Source: JAUIET01 sp045106985 (GTDB lineage Bacteria; Pseudomonadota; Gammaproteobacteria; Pseudomonadales; JAUIET01). From it: a stretch of DNA of 64,000 nt. The position numbers and the translations under genes are program-made. Under the pieces are notes generated by a model that was not told the DNA's origin, made no database searches, and saw only the letters and a list, made by a program, of their open reading frames with translations. Positions 35,277-44,203 of the stretch are shown in pieces. The number at the start of each line of letters is the position of its first letter. Position 1 is the first letter of the stretch. The DNA is taken from positions 124,001-188,000 of the forward strand of contig JBGCFQ010000020.1 in NCBI GenBank assembly GCA_045106985.1. The letters run 5' to 3'.

Positions 35277-35313
35277 GCTCCGGCACTGCTACGCCCAGTC
35301 ATACAGCGTATTT

Positions 35314-36084
35314 TCAGAACCCCTCTGTTTTGTGGCCATGATCCCAAATTCGGCCAGGCATGAATTTGTTAACCCAATAGCCAATCTTTGTACCCTTGCC
35401 AGGAAAGGACAGAAACTCGCCCTTCTCCAATGACGCTTCAATATGCTCTATCACTTCTTCCGGAGTAAGGACAACGTCGACCTGCGTAATTTTCGGCACC
35501 ACTGTGTCTTTGGCTTGTTTCCACAAAGGTGTTGCAACCGGCGGTGGGCAGACACAAACGAAACGCACGCCACTATTGATATTCTCGTGATAGAGAATTT
35601 CTGTATACGTCGAAACAGCCGCTTTACTTGCGCAGTAACCGCCCATAAGCAGTCCAGGAATAATTCCCGACATCGATGAAAAACTTATGAAGTCGCCCTT
35701 ACCTCTTTCAACCATGCCTGGCACGGCGGCCGTCGCGACATTCACCAAACCGTTGTAATTGATGGCCATGAGCTTGATTTGAACCTTAGGATCTTGCTCA
35801 AGTAATTTACCAAAAGGCATAATAGCAGCCGCATTTGCCACCCGATCAATAGGACCTAAATCAGTTTCAACTTGCGCTACTGCGGCATGAACCGCATCAG
35901 TATCAGAGATATCTACGGTGTAGGCTTTTATATTTTCTCGGCCCGCAGTGGTCTCTGCCATTCCCGCTTCATTTACGTCAAAGATGGCTACTTGAGCACC
36001 TTGGTCAGCAAGTATTTTCGCTGCTGACTGCCCCATGCCACTTCCACCGCCAGTGATCAGTGCTACCTTTCCGTTAAATGCCAT
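35314..36084 (-). CDS. Short-chain dehydrogenase/reductase
   Basis: This 256-residue classical SDR starts MAFNGKVALITGGGSGMGQ (cofactor loop TGGGSGMG). It has ANAA in place of NNAG, SFSSMSG with the catalytic Ser, and YCASK as the YxxxK motif near residue 150. The acidic FDVNE after beta-2 suggests NAD. It lies convergent to the barrel gene and 110 bases downstream of the sulfatase gene in the same direction, so it could be the last member of that unit. Substrate unknown. Confidence 0.88.
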   Translation of the reverse strand: MAFNGKVALITGGGSGMGQSAAKILADQGAQVAIFDVNEAGMAETTAGRENIKAYTVDISDTDAVHAAVAQVETDLGPIDRVANAAAIMPFGKLLEQDPKVQIKLMAINYNGLVNVATAAVPGMVERGKGDFISFSSMSGIIPGLLMGGYCASKAAVSTYTEILYHENINSGVRFVCVCPPPVATPLWKQAKDTVVPKITQVDVVLTPEEVIEHIEASLEKGEFLSFPGKGTKIGYWVNKFMPGRIWDHGHKTEGF

Positions 36085-36194
36085 TACTCAAACCTCTTTA
36101 GGACTGCATAAAATTTGCTGACATAGTATTCAGCAAATAGTTTCTTGCAAGTTAATCTCTCGTCAGTAACGCCGCAAACTATCTGCTTCTGGGC

Positions 36195-37742
36195 TTAACG
36201 ACCTTGCGCTCCTTTTGCCAGCATCTGTTGCATTTGAATCATCATGCGATCGATAGAGAAACTCGCTGTGGCCTGACGCGGCGGAAACTGTCGAAAAGTT
36301 GAAAGCCATTTACCGACCTCTTGCTGGGTTGGCACAAACAACCACAGCTGGTCTGCGAAGAATCGAGAATACATACCGGAATCTATAGAGGTCTCATAAG
36401 GGTCAGAACGAAGATTGATAACCCTTGGAAAGTTGAGAGCCTCGCGTGGACCAGACCAACCCTCCATTTGTAGCGCGAAATGGATTTTCCAATCATTCCA
36501 ACGTACTGCATTCAATTGAGCATTGTCGTCAAAGTAAAACAAGGTTTCCCGCTTACCTTTGCCTTTGCCCGACAGCAGCGCTGTTTGATCGAAGCCATCC
36601 AAATGCACCTTATATGTCTTGCTGCCTGCAGCGTAGCCCTGCTTTAGCTTAGCGCCAATATTGGGCTCTCCGGCGGCCGCCAGAAAAGTAGGCAACCAGT
36701 CCTGATGAGAGAAAATATCATTTATAACAGTTTTCTCTGCAACCATACCAGGCCAACGAATAAGTGCTGGCACGCGAAAGCCACCTTCCCAGGTGGATCC
36801 TTTCTCACCTCGAAACGGCTCTGCACCGCCATCGGGGTAGGTATTCGTTTGCGATCCGTTGTCTGTAGAGTAAACAACAATAGTGTTGTCTGCGATACCC
36901 AACTCTTCTAACTTGTCGAGCAGCTGACCAACATGATGATCGTGTTCCTTCATACCATCAGCATACAATCCATGGCCAGAGCTGCCCTGCCACTTAGGTG
37001 CGAGCCGTGTCCAAACATGCATACGCGTCGAATTAAACCAAAGAAAAAACGGCTTGTCTTCGCTCTTGGACTTATCCATGAATTTCAGAGCAGCATCAGT
37101 GAATTCCTGATCTGCAGTTTCCATGCGTTTACGGCTAAGTGGCCCGGTGTCTTCAATTCGGCCATCAGCATAAGAATGAATAACCCCTCGTGGCGCGAAT
37201 TTTTTGTGGAATTCAGGATCTTTCGGATAGTAGTAAGTTTCTGGCTCCTCTTCCGCATTTAAGTGATAGAGGTTGCCAAAAAATTCATCGAAGCCATGGT
37301 TGCTAGGTAAAAATTCATCTTTATCGCCCAGATGATTTTTACCGAATTGCCCCGTAGCGTAGCCTTTCGGTTTAAGTAACTCTGCAATAGTTGGATCTTC
37401 ACCGCGAAGGCCAATATCAGCACCAGGTAGGCCTACTTTGAGTAGGCCTGTTCGTAAAGGGTGTTGCCCAGTGATAAATGCGCTGCGCCCAGCCGTGCAA
37501 CTTTGCTCGCCGTAGTAGTCAGTAAACATTGCGCCTTCGTTAGCAATGCGGTCTATGTTGGGGGTTTCTCCGCCAAGCATGCCGCGATGATAGGCGCTGA
37601 TATTAGACCAACCAATATCGTCGCCCCATATCACCAAAATGTTTGGCTTCTCAGCCGCGGTTACCACAAGCGGCGAGAGCCCAAAAAAGACACTCACTAA
37701 CAATATAACACTGGTCCGCGAAAACGCTGCTTGTCTCTTCAT
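36195..37742 (-). CDS. Type I sulfatase, exported (arylsulfatase family)
   Basis: The enzyme is predicted to hydrolyse a sulfate ester in the periplasm. I place the start at MKRQAAFSRTSVILL, which gives a signal peptide ending at TAA; a frame to 37787 only adds 15 residues. The 515-residue product has the metal-binding GDD (40-42), the formylglycine motif CTAGR (Cys82, matching CxAxR) and the later TDNG metal site. It needs a formylglycine-generating enzyme, which is not in the window. The second sulfatase (41381-42910) is a close paralogue throughout. It follows the acyl-CoA dehydrogenase gene (stop 37799) in the same direction; the start chosen leaves 56 bases. Confidence 0.9.
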   Translation of the reverse strand: MKRQAAFSRTSVILLVSVFFGLSPLVVTAAEKPNILVIWGDDIGWSNISAYHRGMLGGETPNIDRIANEGAMFTDYYGEQSCTAGRSAFITGQHPLRTGLLKVGLPGADIGLRGEDPTIAELLKPKGYATGQFGKNHLGDKDEFLPSNHGFDEFFGNLYHLNAEEEPETYYYPKDPEFHKKFAPRGVIHSYADGRIEDTGPLSRKRMETADQEFTDAALKFMDKSKSEDKPFFLWFNSTRMHVWTRLAPKWQGSSGHGLYADGMKEHDHHVGQLLDKLEELGIADNTIVVYSTDNGSQTNTYPDGGAEPFRGEKGSTWEGGFRVPALIRWPGMVAEKTVINDIFSHQDWLPTFLAAAGEPNIGAKLKQGYAAGSKTYKVHLDGFDQTALLSGKGKGKRETLFYFDDNAQLNAVRWNDWKIHFALQMEGWSGPREALNFPRVINLRSDPYETSIDSGMYSRFFADQLWLFVPTQQEVGKWLSTFRQFPPRQATASFSIDRMMIQMQQMLAKGAQGR

Positions 37743-37798
37743 TGATTTTGCCTTCACTAGTTTGCTTTTACACTTTTCTATAAACATTTAACTGAAAG

Positions 37799-38956
37799 TC
37801 AGAGCGAGCGAGATATAAGTTCTTTCATAATCTCATTTGTTCCGCCGTAAATTTTTTGTACACGACTGTCCGCGTACATTCGAGCAATCGGGTACTCCCA
37901 CATATAGCCATAGCCACCATGCAGCTGCAAGCACTCGTCGACAACATCGCACTGCTTTTGTGTGCACCACCATTTTGCCATCGACGCTTCTTCAGGCGAT
38001 AGTTCACCGCTCATATGCTTGGTAATGCACTGATCTACGAATGCACGCGAAACGGTCGCCTCTGTCTTGCACTCGGCTAATTTAAATCGCGTGTTCTGGA
38101 AATCAAATACAGTTTTACCAAAAGCGCCGCGTTGCTTAGTGTATTCAACAGTAGTCTCTACGGCCATTTCTGCAATAGTTGCCGCAGCGCAGGCAATACT
38201 TAAACGCTCCTGCGGCAACTGTTTCATCAACTGTATAAAGCCCTGGCCTTCTTTCTCGCCGATTAGGTTATTGAGCGGCAATCTAACATCGCTGAAGAAA
38301 AGCTCGGATGTGTCAGCATCTTTCAAACCGATCTTTTCCAGATTACGTCCGCGACTAAACCCTTCAAGACCTTCTGTTTCAGCAACAATTAATGATGTAC
38401 CCTTCGCTCCTGCGCTTGGATCAGTTTTACACACAACAATAATCAGTTCAGCATGCTGACCATTAGTGATAAAAGTTTTACTGCCATTAACGAGGTAATG
38501 ATCATCCTTTTTAATAGCGCTAGTCTTTATTCCCTGTAGGTCAGAACCCGCTCCCGGCTCGGTCATCGCAATTGCGGCAACCAATTCGCCGCTGACCATT
38601 TTGGGTAACCATCGCAGTTTTTGCTCTTCTGAGGCATAGTTAATAAAATAGTGCGCAACGATTTGACTGTGCACAGTGTTGCCGCCAGCAACAGAAGCGG
38701 CGGCATCGCCTCGCATCATGGCGTCATATATGATCGCCTCGTGCGTGTAATCTCCACCTGCACCGCCATATTGCTCTGGAACGCTAGCGCCTAGCAATCC
38801 AGCCGCTCCTGCATCGCGCCACGCTTGACGATCGCACATTCCTTGCTTTTCCCATCGCTCCCGATGAGGTGCGAACTCAGATTGGGTAAACCTTAAGGCA
38901 CTGTCGTGCAGTATTCGTAATTCGTCATCCACCCAGGCAGAATTCAAAATGCTCAT
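37799..38956 (-). CDS. Acyl-CoA dehydrogenase, long-chain (LCAD) type
   Basis: This FAD enzyme would introduce the alpha,beta double bond into an acyl-CoA. The start MSILNSAWVDDE is chosen because AAAGGA precedes it; the frame also opens at 38980. The 385-residue protein has the FAD/substrate loop MTEPGAGSDLQGI and the C-terminal GGYGYMWEYPIARMYAD and IYGGTNEIMKELI motifs. The usual catalytic Glu of the YEGT motif is Gly here, as in LCAD and isovaleryl-CoA dehydrogenase. A Glu in the AEMAVETTVEYTKQR helix probably serves as base instead. It sits between a cytochrome gene and a sulfatase, not with other beta-oxidation genes. Confidence 0.92.
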   Translation of the reverse strand: MSILNSAWVDDELRILHDSALRFTQSEFAPHRERWEKQGMCDRQAWRDAGAAGLLGASVPEQYGGAGGDYTHEAIIYDAMMRGDAAASVAGGNTVHSQIVAHYFINYASEEQKLRWLPKMVSGELVAAIAMTEPGAGSDLQGIKTSAIKKDDHYLVNGSKTFITNGQHAELIIVVCKTDPSAGAKGTSLIVAETEGLEGFSRGRNLEKIGLKDADTSELFFSDVRLPLNNLIGEKEGQGFIQLMKQLPQERLSIACAAATIAEMAVETTVEYTKQRGAFGKTVFDFQNTRFKLAECKTEATVSRAFVDQCITKHMSGELSPEEASMAKWWCTQKQCDVVDECLQLHGGYGYMWEYPIARMYADSRVQKIYGGTNEIMKELISRSL

Positions 38957-38984
38957 AGTGATCCTTTTGTTGTTACCCAAATAT

Positions 38985-41384
38985 TTACTGGGCAGGCTGT
39001 TGTTGCATATAACTTAGTTGTTTAATCAAACCCTCCAGACGGCTGTCTCTGGGATTAACGCCGGCAAGAGCCTGCGCATGCTGCATCGCTTTAGCTATGT
39101 CGCCACGGTCTCTCTCAATGGTCGCTAACGCAAACAACAACTCAACATTGCCGGGATTTTCATCGGCCGTAGCTTCTAGTTGCTTGATTGCCTCTTCGCT
39201 TCGGCCAGCGGAATTCAAACCAATTGCATATACGTATGCGTATCTCCACGAATCACTGAGCTCAGACGCATGCTGTAATTCTACCAACGCTTGATCCTTA
39301 TTTCCCTGACGAGAATGCCATAAACCGTAGGCATGACGGCTCTCGGCAACGTCCGGCTGTCGTTTGATGGCTGTTGCTAATAGAGAGCCTCCCTCGGCAT
39401 CTCGCTGAATACCACGATATAAGTCTGCCAAATTCAGATAAGCGGGTATCCAAAGCGGGTCTAGATTTATAGCTCGTCGATAATATTCTTCTGCGCGCGC
39501 CGTCTTGCCACGACGAGCAGCAAGAGAGGCTAAATTACTCAATGCTTCGGGCCTATCGGCATTCAGTTCTTGGGAGTTGATGTATTCGTCAAGTACACCA
39601 CTTAATAAGCTGCTCTCCTTTTCACTCAACAAGCTCGAAGATGCATCGGCAAGTGTACGGGCGGCCTCAATTCTCACCGCAAGGTGTTTGTCCCTTAACA
39701 ATCGCGATGTCATTTCCCACCGCTGACCTACTGGTAATAGCTCCACCGATTGCAGCGCAGCCAACTGCATTGCTGGATTGCTTGATGCCAGCCCCAATCT
39801 CACATCCTCTAGTGCTTCTACATCTAGCTGACGAGACATAAACGCCAGTGCGGAGGCTCTGACAATGGGCGCTTGGTCTTTGTCGCTGAACACAGACCGA
39901 AGTAACCCGGATGCTGGCTGACCATTTTGTATAGCAGAAAAAGCTCTCGCGAAATGAGGTTTAGTCTCCCTTCCTGTTATGCCAAAATGCGCCGCTATAG
40001 CCTTAGTAGCCCATTGGTTTGATTTATCTTTGTGACAGTCGGTGCAAACATTGGGTGACCCAACTTCTTCGCTCAGCTCCGGTCGTGGAATACGAAAGCT
40101 ATGATCGTATCTTTCATCCACGCCCATGTAGATTTTCGCGGGCATGTGGCACTGCCGACACTGCGCAGCAGCCGATCCTTCAGGGTGGAAATGATGTTCC
40201 GTTGAATCATAGCTTTTGGGCTGTAAGCCGCCAAATTGGTTCGGTGGTGATTGCTGATGACATTGCGTACAGACCGCGTTACCTTCCAGCTTCAGTTCGG
40301 CTGAATGAGGATTGTGGCAATTGCTGCAAACAACACCGGCTTGATGCATTTTGCTTTGTAGAAAAGAACCATAAACATATACCTCTTCCAGAATCTGTCC
40401 ATCGGCATGGTACAAACCTTGATCCAGTAATGCAGGCACATAGTGGTCGTACAAGGACTTGCCGGGCTCAAAGCCCTCTGCGATTACGCGGCGTCTTGAA
40501 TGACATCGTGCGCAACTGGCGAGCTGAATGGGAGCCTCGCCAAGACTCGCAGCAAACCCCTTATGGGCGGGCGAACTATCGGGCGTAGAACCCTCGGCAT
40601 GGCTTGCCCAAGATTGATGTTGTGATGCCGGGCCGTGACAGGCCTCGCAGCCTACATTTATTTCATTGTATTCAGTGGAGTAAGACGCTGAACTTGCGTC
40701 ATACCCTTTACGTAAATTTGTAGAGTGACAATCAGCGCACTGATAATTCCAGTTTTGATGCAAGCGAGTCCAATGCAAGGGGTCGCTCGCAGGTATCGAT
40801 TCATCCGGATACATATGAAACCAGCGCTGTCCGCCATCAGCATCAGGTCTAGAATCCCAGGCCATGCTCAGAGCTTGGTAAGCACCTTTCCCAGTGGGTA
40901 TGAGGTACTGTTGCAGAGGCTCAACACCGAAGGCATGACTAATCGGAAATTCTTCCTTTTCGCCAATTTTATTATTGGTTCGAACGAAATAGCTACCATC
41001 ACGCTGATAGAAGAAAAACTCTTCGCCCTGATGCGTTACCGTTTGATTATCAAAGTTGCCCAAAACCGTGTCACTGTTCACGGTCTGCATAGCCAATGCA
41101 TGATGCGACTGCTGCCAAAACTCAAAGGCTTGTTCGTGGCAACTTTTACAGTTTGCCGAACCAACATACTCTCGCTCTATATTGGTCGTGGGTGCAAAGG
41201 TCGACGGTTCTTGTTCACTATTTACCTTTACCTCTGCTCCGGCATCCGCAACTTTATTTTTTGCATCAACACCTACTTCAACCGGACCACAGGCAGAAAC
41301 CACAAGCATCAGCAAGGCCAAAAAGGCGTTCGCAACGACATTTGACGCTTTGCAAATGTGGCAAGCCAACCTGGTCAACATCAA
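38985..41384 (-). CDS. Octaheme c-type cytochrome with HEAT and TPR repeats, lipoprotein
   Basis: The 799-residue product starts with a lipoprotein signal (lipobox VVSAC, Cys32), so it is likely membrane-tethered in the periplasm. Eight CxxCH motifs follow between residues about 78 and 450: CKSCH, CADCH, CEACH, CARCH, CSNCH, CTQCH, CRQCH and CTDCH, with spaced histidines that may be distal ligands. Residues about 485-600 look HEAT-like and 610-790 contain TPR repeats (RAEEYYRRAINLDPLWIPAYLNLADL). It resembles cytochrome c554-type fusions with TPRs. The ATG overlaps the upstream sulfatase stop by four bases. Electron partners are unknown. Maturation would use the Ccm system encoded at the other end of the window. 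Confidence 0.88.
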   Translation of the reverse strand: MMLTRLACHICKASNVVANAFLALLMLVVSACGPVEVGVDAKNKVADAGAEVKVNSEQEPSTFAPTTNIEREYVGSANCKSCHEQAFEFWQQSHHALAMQTVNSDTVLGNFDNQTVTHQGEEFFFYQRDGSYFVRTNNKIGEKEEFPISHAFGVEPLQQYLIPTGKGAYQALSMAWDSRPDADGGQRWFHMYPDESIPASDPLHWTRLHQNWNYQCADCHSTNLRKGYDASSASYSTEYNEINVGCEACHGPASQHQSWASHAEGSTPDSSPAHKGFAASLGEAPIQLASCARCHSRRRVIAEGFEPGKSLYDHYVPALLDQGLYHADGQILEEVYVYGSFLQSKMHQAGVVCSNCHNPHSAELKLEGNAVCTQCHQQSPPNQFGGLQPKSYDSTEHHFHPEGSAAAQCRQCHMPAKIYMGVDERYDHSFRIPRPELSEEVGSPNVCTDCHKDKSNQWATKAIAAHFGITGRETKPHFARAFSAIQNGQPASGLLRSVFSDKDQAPIVRASALAFMSRQLDVEALEDVRLGLASSNPAMQLAALQSVELLPVGQRWEMTSRLLRDKHLAVRIEAARTLADASSSLLSEKESSLLSGVLDEYINSQELNADRPEALSNLASLAARRGKTARAEEYYRRAINLDPLWIPAYLNLADLYRGIQRDAEGGSLLATAIKRQPDVAESRHAYGLWHSRQGNKDQALVELQHASELSDSWRYAYVYAIGLNSAGRSEEAIKQLEATADENPGNVELLFALATIERDRGDIAKAMQHAQALAGVNPRDSRLEGLIKQLSYMQQQPAQ

Positions 41385-42910
41385 TTGGTCGGCTTAGGTA
41401 TGGTCTCCATTATTTGATCAATAGTGAAACTTGCGGGTCGCTGTCTTGGAGGAAATGCGTGCAGAGACTTAATGAACTTACTCACCTCGACCATACCTAG
41501 ACCCATTGCGATTGGAATCTTTCTTGTCCACCACTCATTGTATGCATTAGAGTCCGTATCGGCACGTTCAAATGGATCGCGACGCAGGTGAAACATTTTC
41601 GGTATTCGCAAAGGTATAAATGGTTCACGCCAGACTTGAAAACGTTTTGCTCGCTGTTCTGCGTACACGATTTTCCAATCGTCTACTCGCGCAGATATTA
41701 GCTTGCCGTCGTCGCTAAAATATAAAAACTCTCTGCGTGGGCCCGCTTTCTTTTCCGTTAAATGCGGCAGAAAGTTATAGCCGTCAAGATGTACTTTGAA
41801 TGACTTAGCGCCGGCTACGTGACCACTGAGCAACTTCTTCTTGATCGAAGTATCACCAGCCGCAGCCATTAAGGTTGGCACCCAATCTTGATGTGACATG
41901 ACTGAATTGCTGATGCTTCCTGCCTCAATTTTCCCTGGCCATCGAACCATCGCCGGAACTCGGAAGCCCCCTTCCCAGTTGGTATTTTTTTCACCGCGAA
42001 ATGGCGTTATACCACCGTCAGGCCACATATTGTAATGCGGGCCGTTATCGGTGGTGTAAATAACAATTGTATTCTTGGATATACCCAGCTCATCAAGCTT
42101 AGCTAATATGAAGCCAACGTGATCATCGTGTTCAAGCATGCCATCGGCATAAAAACCCTGTCCTGAACGTCCTAAGCTCTCATCTTTAACGTAAGTATGG
42201 TAGTGCATGCGGGTTGAATTGAACCACGCTAAAAAAGGCTTACCCGCTGAGTGCGCCTTATCTATGAACTTCAATGTTGCGCCAAGAAACTCTTCATCAA
42301 CTGATTCCATGCGCTTTTTAGTTAGCGGGCCGCTGTCTTCAATGCGACCGTCGGCATAGCTGTGAATGACGCCTCTCGGGCCGAAGGTTTTATTAAATTC
42401 CGGATCTTTGGGATAGTCTGGATCTTCTGGCGCTTCTTCTGCATTCAAATGATATAAGTTGCCAAAAAATTCATCGAATCCATGATTGGTTGGCAAAAAT
42501 TCATCCCGATCACCTAAATGATTTTTGCCAAACTGGCCCGATGTGTAACCCAGTGGTTTCAACAATTCAGCCAATGTTGGGTCTTTGGGACTAAGACCTG
42601 TATCGGCACCAGGTGCGCCTACTTTTGTAAGTCCGGTACGAATTGGGTGTTGGCCTGTAATAAAAGCTGAACGACCAGCGGTGCAGCTTTGTTCGCCGTA
42701 ATAGTCGGTAAATTTTAGCCCCTCTCTTGCTATACGATCTATGTTGGGTGTGGAATAACCCATCATACCCATATTGTTAGTACTGAGGTTCCAAAAGCCG
42801 ATGTCATCGCCCATTATTACAACGATATTGGGCTTATCTGCTGCCGACACTTCTGTAACAAGAAGTAAAGTTGCCAGTAAGCCAATGCAGCTTCGAATTA
42901 TTGTTCTCAT
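41381..42910 (-). CDS. Type I sulfatase, exported (arylsulfatase family)
   Basis: The 509-residue paralogue of the sulfatase at 36195-37742 shares nearly every motif: signal peptide ending VSA, GDD (34-36), formylglycine motif CTAGR (Cys76), the QFGKNHLGD segment, FNSTRMHYHT and TDNG. Both would act on periplasmic or imported sulfate esters. It is the first gene of the minus-strand unit, coupled to the octaheme cytochrome by a 4-base overlap. Upstream, 257 bases separate it from the divergent moxR gene. Differences from the paralogue cluster in the C-terminal third, which may reflect a different substrate. Confidence 0.91.
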   Translation of the reverse strand: MRTIIRSCIGLLATLLLVTEVSAADKPNIVVIMGDDIGFWNLSTNNMGMMGYSTPNIDRIAREGLKFTDYYGEQSCTAGRSAFITGQHPIRTGLTKVGAPGADTGLSPKDPTLAELLKPLGYTSGQFGKNHLGDRDEFLPTNHGFDEFFGNLYHLNAEEAPEDPDYPKDPEFNKTFGPRGVIHSYADGRIEDSGPLTKKRMESVDEEFLGATLKFIDKAHSAGKPFLAWFNSTRMHYHTYVKDESLGRSGQGFYADGMLEHDDHVGFILAKLDELGISKNTIVIYTTDNGPHYNMWPDGGITPFRGEKNTNWEGGFRVPAMVRWPGKIEAGSISNSVMSHQDWVPTLMAAAGDTSIKKKLLSGHVAGAKSFKVHLDGYNFLPHLTEKKAGPRREFLYFSDDGKLISARVDDWKIVYAEQRAKRFQVWREPFIPLRIPKMFHLRRDPFERADTDSNAYNEWWTRKIPIAMGLGMVEVSKFIKSLHAFPPRQRPASFTIDQIMETIPKPTN

Positions 42911-42940
42911 CTGTGTGTCCGTAATGATTTAAGGATACTC

Positions 42941-42993
42941 TCTATAGACGCCAGTGCTGCTCGTCCACGGTACGTTTTTATACCATCTATAGA
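42941..42993. repeat. Two copies of the palindrome TCTATAGA upstream of the sulfatase operon
   Basis: TCTATAGAC occurs at 42941-42949 and 42986-42994; the 8-base core is a perfect palindrome and the copies are 45 bases apart, roughly four helical turns. They lie 31 and 76 bases before the sulfatase ATG in the sulfatase-moxR divergent gap. They may be a binding site for a dimeric regulator. No flanking regulator gene was seen. Confidence 0.35.
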
Positions 42994-43167
42994 CTTTTAA
43001 GTCACGTCTACGAGGCATGCTCGATGCGAGTTTGTATCGATGCAGTAGTTGGCTTACCTTCCGTATGTTCGTATACTCGCAGGCTTGAATGTTGGCTTTT
43101 GGCTGGCGTAATTTATGGGGGAATGTTAGCGATTCTGACAACTTCCAAAGAATAACAAAGGGTTTTA

Positions 43168-44136
43168 ATGTCTACTCTGGAAAGCCTGCACAATCTGGAA
43201 AATGCCATCAAACAGTCGGTTATCGGCCAGGATGACGTTGCCCGACAGTTGGTGATTGGCTTGTTGTGCAATGGTAATTTACTGCTTGAAGGCCTGCCTG
43301 GAACCGCGAAAACTCGTGCTGTAAAGTCATTGGCACGCATATTGGACGTAAGCTTGAGCCGTATTCAATTCACGCCAGACCTACTGCCCTCCGACGTCAC
43401 TGGTACCGAAGTATTTCATACCGAAGGTGAGAACAACACTCTACTGTTCCAACCTGGCCCCATTTTTGCCAACCTGGTTCTCGCAGATGAGATAAACCGG
43501 GCACCCGCAAAAGTGCAATCGGCCTTGCTTGAAGCGATGGAAGAGCGCCAAGTCACCGTCGCCGGCAAGAGCTACCCTATGCCAGATTTGTTTATGGTAC
43601 TAGGCACTCAGAATCCGATAGAGCAAGAAGGCACATACCCGCTGCCCGAGGCCCAGATGGACCGGTTCTTATTGAAAGTTCTGGTTGACTACCCCAGCGA
43701 CGACGCCGAGCTTGACGTGATGCGATTGGTGAGAAGTGAGGAAGGCGAATCTCAGCAGGCCATAAGCGATACCATTTCTAGTGATGAAATATTTGCTGCG
43801 CGGCGAGAGCTAAAAGGACTTCATATAGCGGAGAATATAGAACGTTACATAGTGGCGCTGGTACTGGCCACACGCCACCCTGAGCGTTACACGAACAGCG
43901 ATCTGCATCACTGGCTTATAGTTGGCTCCAGCCCGCGCGCCAGTATTGCCTTAGATCGCAGCAGTCGCGCCGTTGCCTGGCTAACTGGCAAAGACTTTGT
44001 AGACCCAGACGACGTGCGCAGTGTTGTTCATCCCGCATTACGCCATAGACTTGCGTTGAGCTATGAGGCAATTGCCGAAGGCATTACTCAAGACGACGTG
44101 ATCGATGAAATACTTCGCCAAGTTGCTGTTGCGTAG
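43168..44136 (+). CDS. MoxR-family AAA+ ATPase
   Basis: MoxR ATPases are chaperone-like machines paired with von Willebrand A proteins for protein maturation or metal-dependent assembly. The 322-residue product has Walker A GLPGTAKT (about residues 42-49), Walker B LVLADEINRAP, sensor motif GTQNPIEQEGTYPLPEAQMDRF and the C-terminal lid. It opens a compact plus-strand operon with DUF58, DUF4381, BatA, BatB and BatD, and diverges from the sulfatase gene. Confidence 0.96.
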   Translation: MSTLESLHNLENAIKQSVIGQDDVARQLVIGLLCNGNLLLEGLPGTAKTRAVKSLARILDVSLSRIQFTPDLLPSDVTGTEVFHTEGENNTLLFQPGPIFANLVLADEINRAPAKVQSALLEAMEERQVTVAGKSYPMPDLFMVLGTQNPIEQEGTYPLPEAQMDRFLLKVLVDYPSDDAELDVMRLVRSEEGESQQAISDTISSDEIFAARRELKGLHIAENIERYIVALVLATRHPERYTNSDLHHWLIVGSSPRASIALDRSSRAVAWLTGKDFVDPDDVRSVVHPALRHRLALSYEAIAEGITQDDVIDEILRQVAVA

Positions 44137-44203
44137 AGTTGCTGCCATACCGTCAGCCCGATTGCTGCGAATTTTGTTCAGACAAAAAATTCGCTAGAGA
44201 AGT

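Noticed and set aside
42929..43141. Open frame of 70 codons on the minus strand in the sulfatase-moxR gap
   Set aside because: No ribosome site, no recognisable motif, Arg/Tyr-rich composition unlike a real gene here, and it overlaps the paired palindromes and promoter region.
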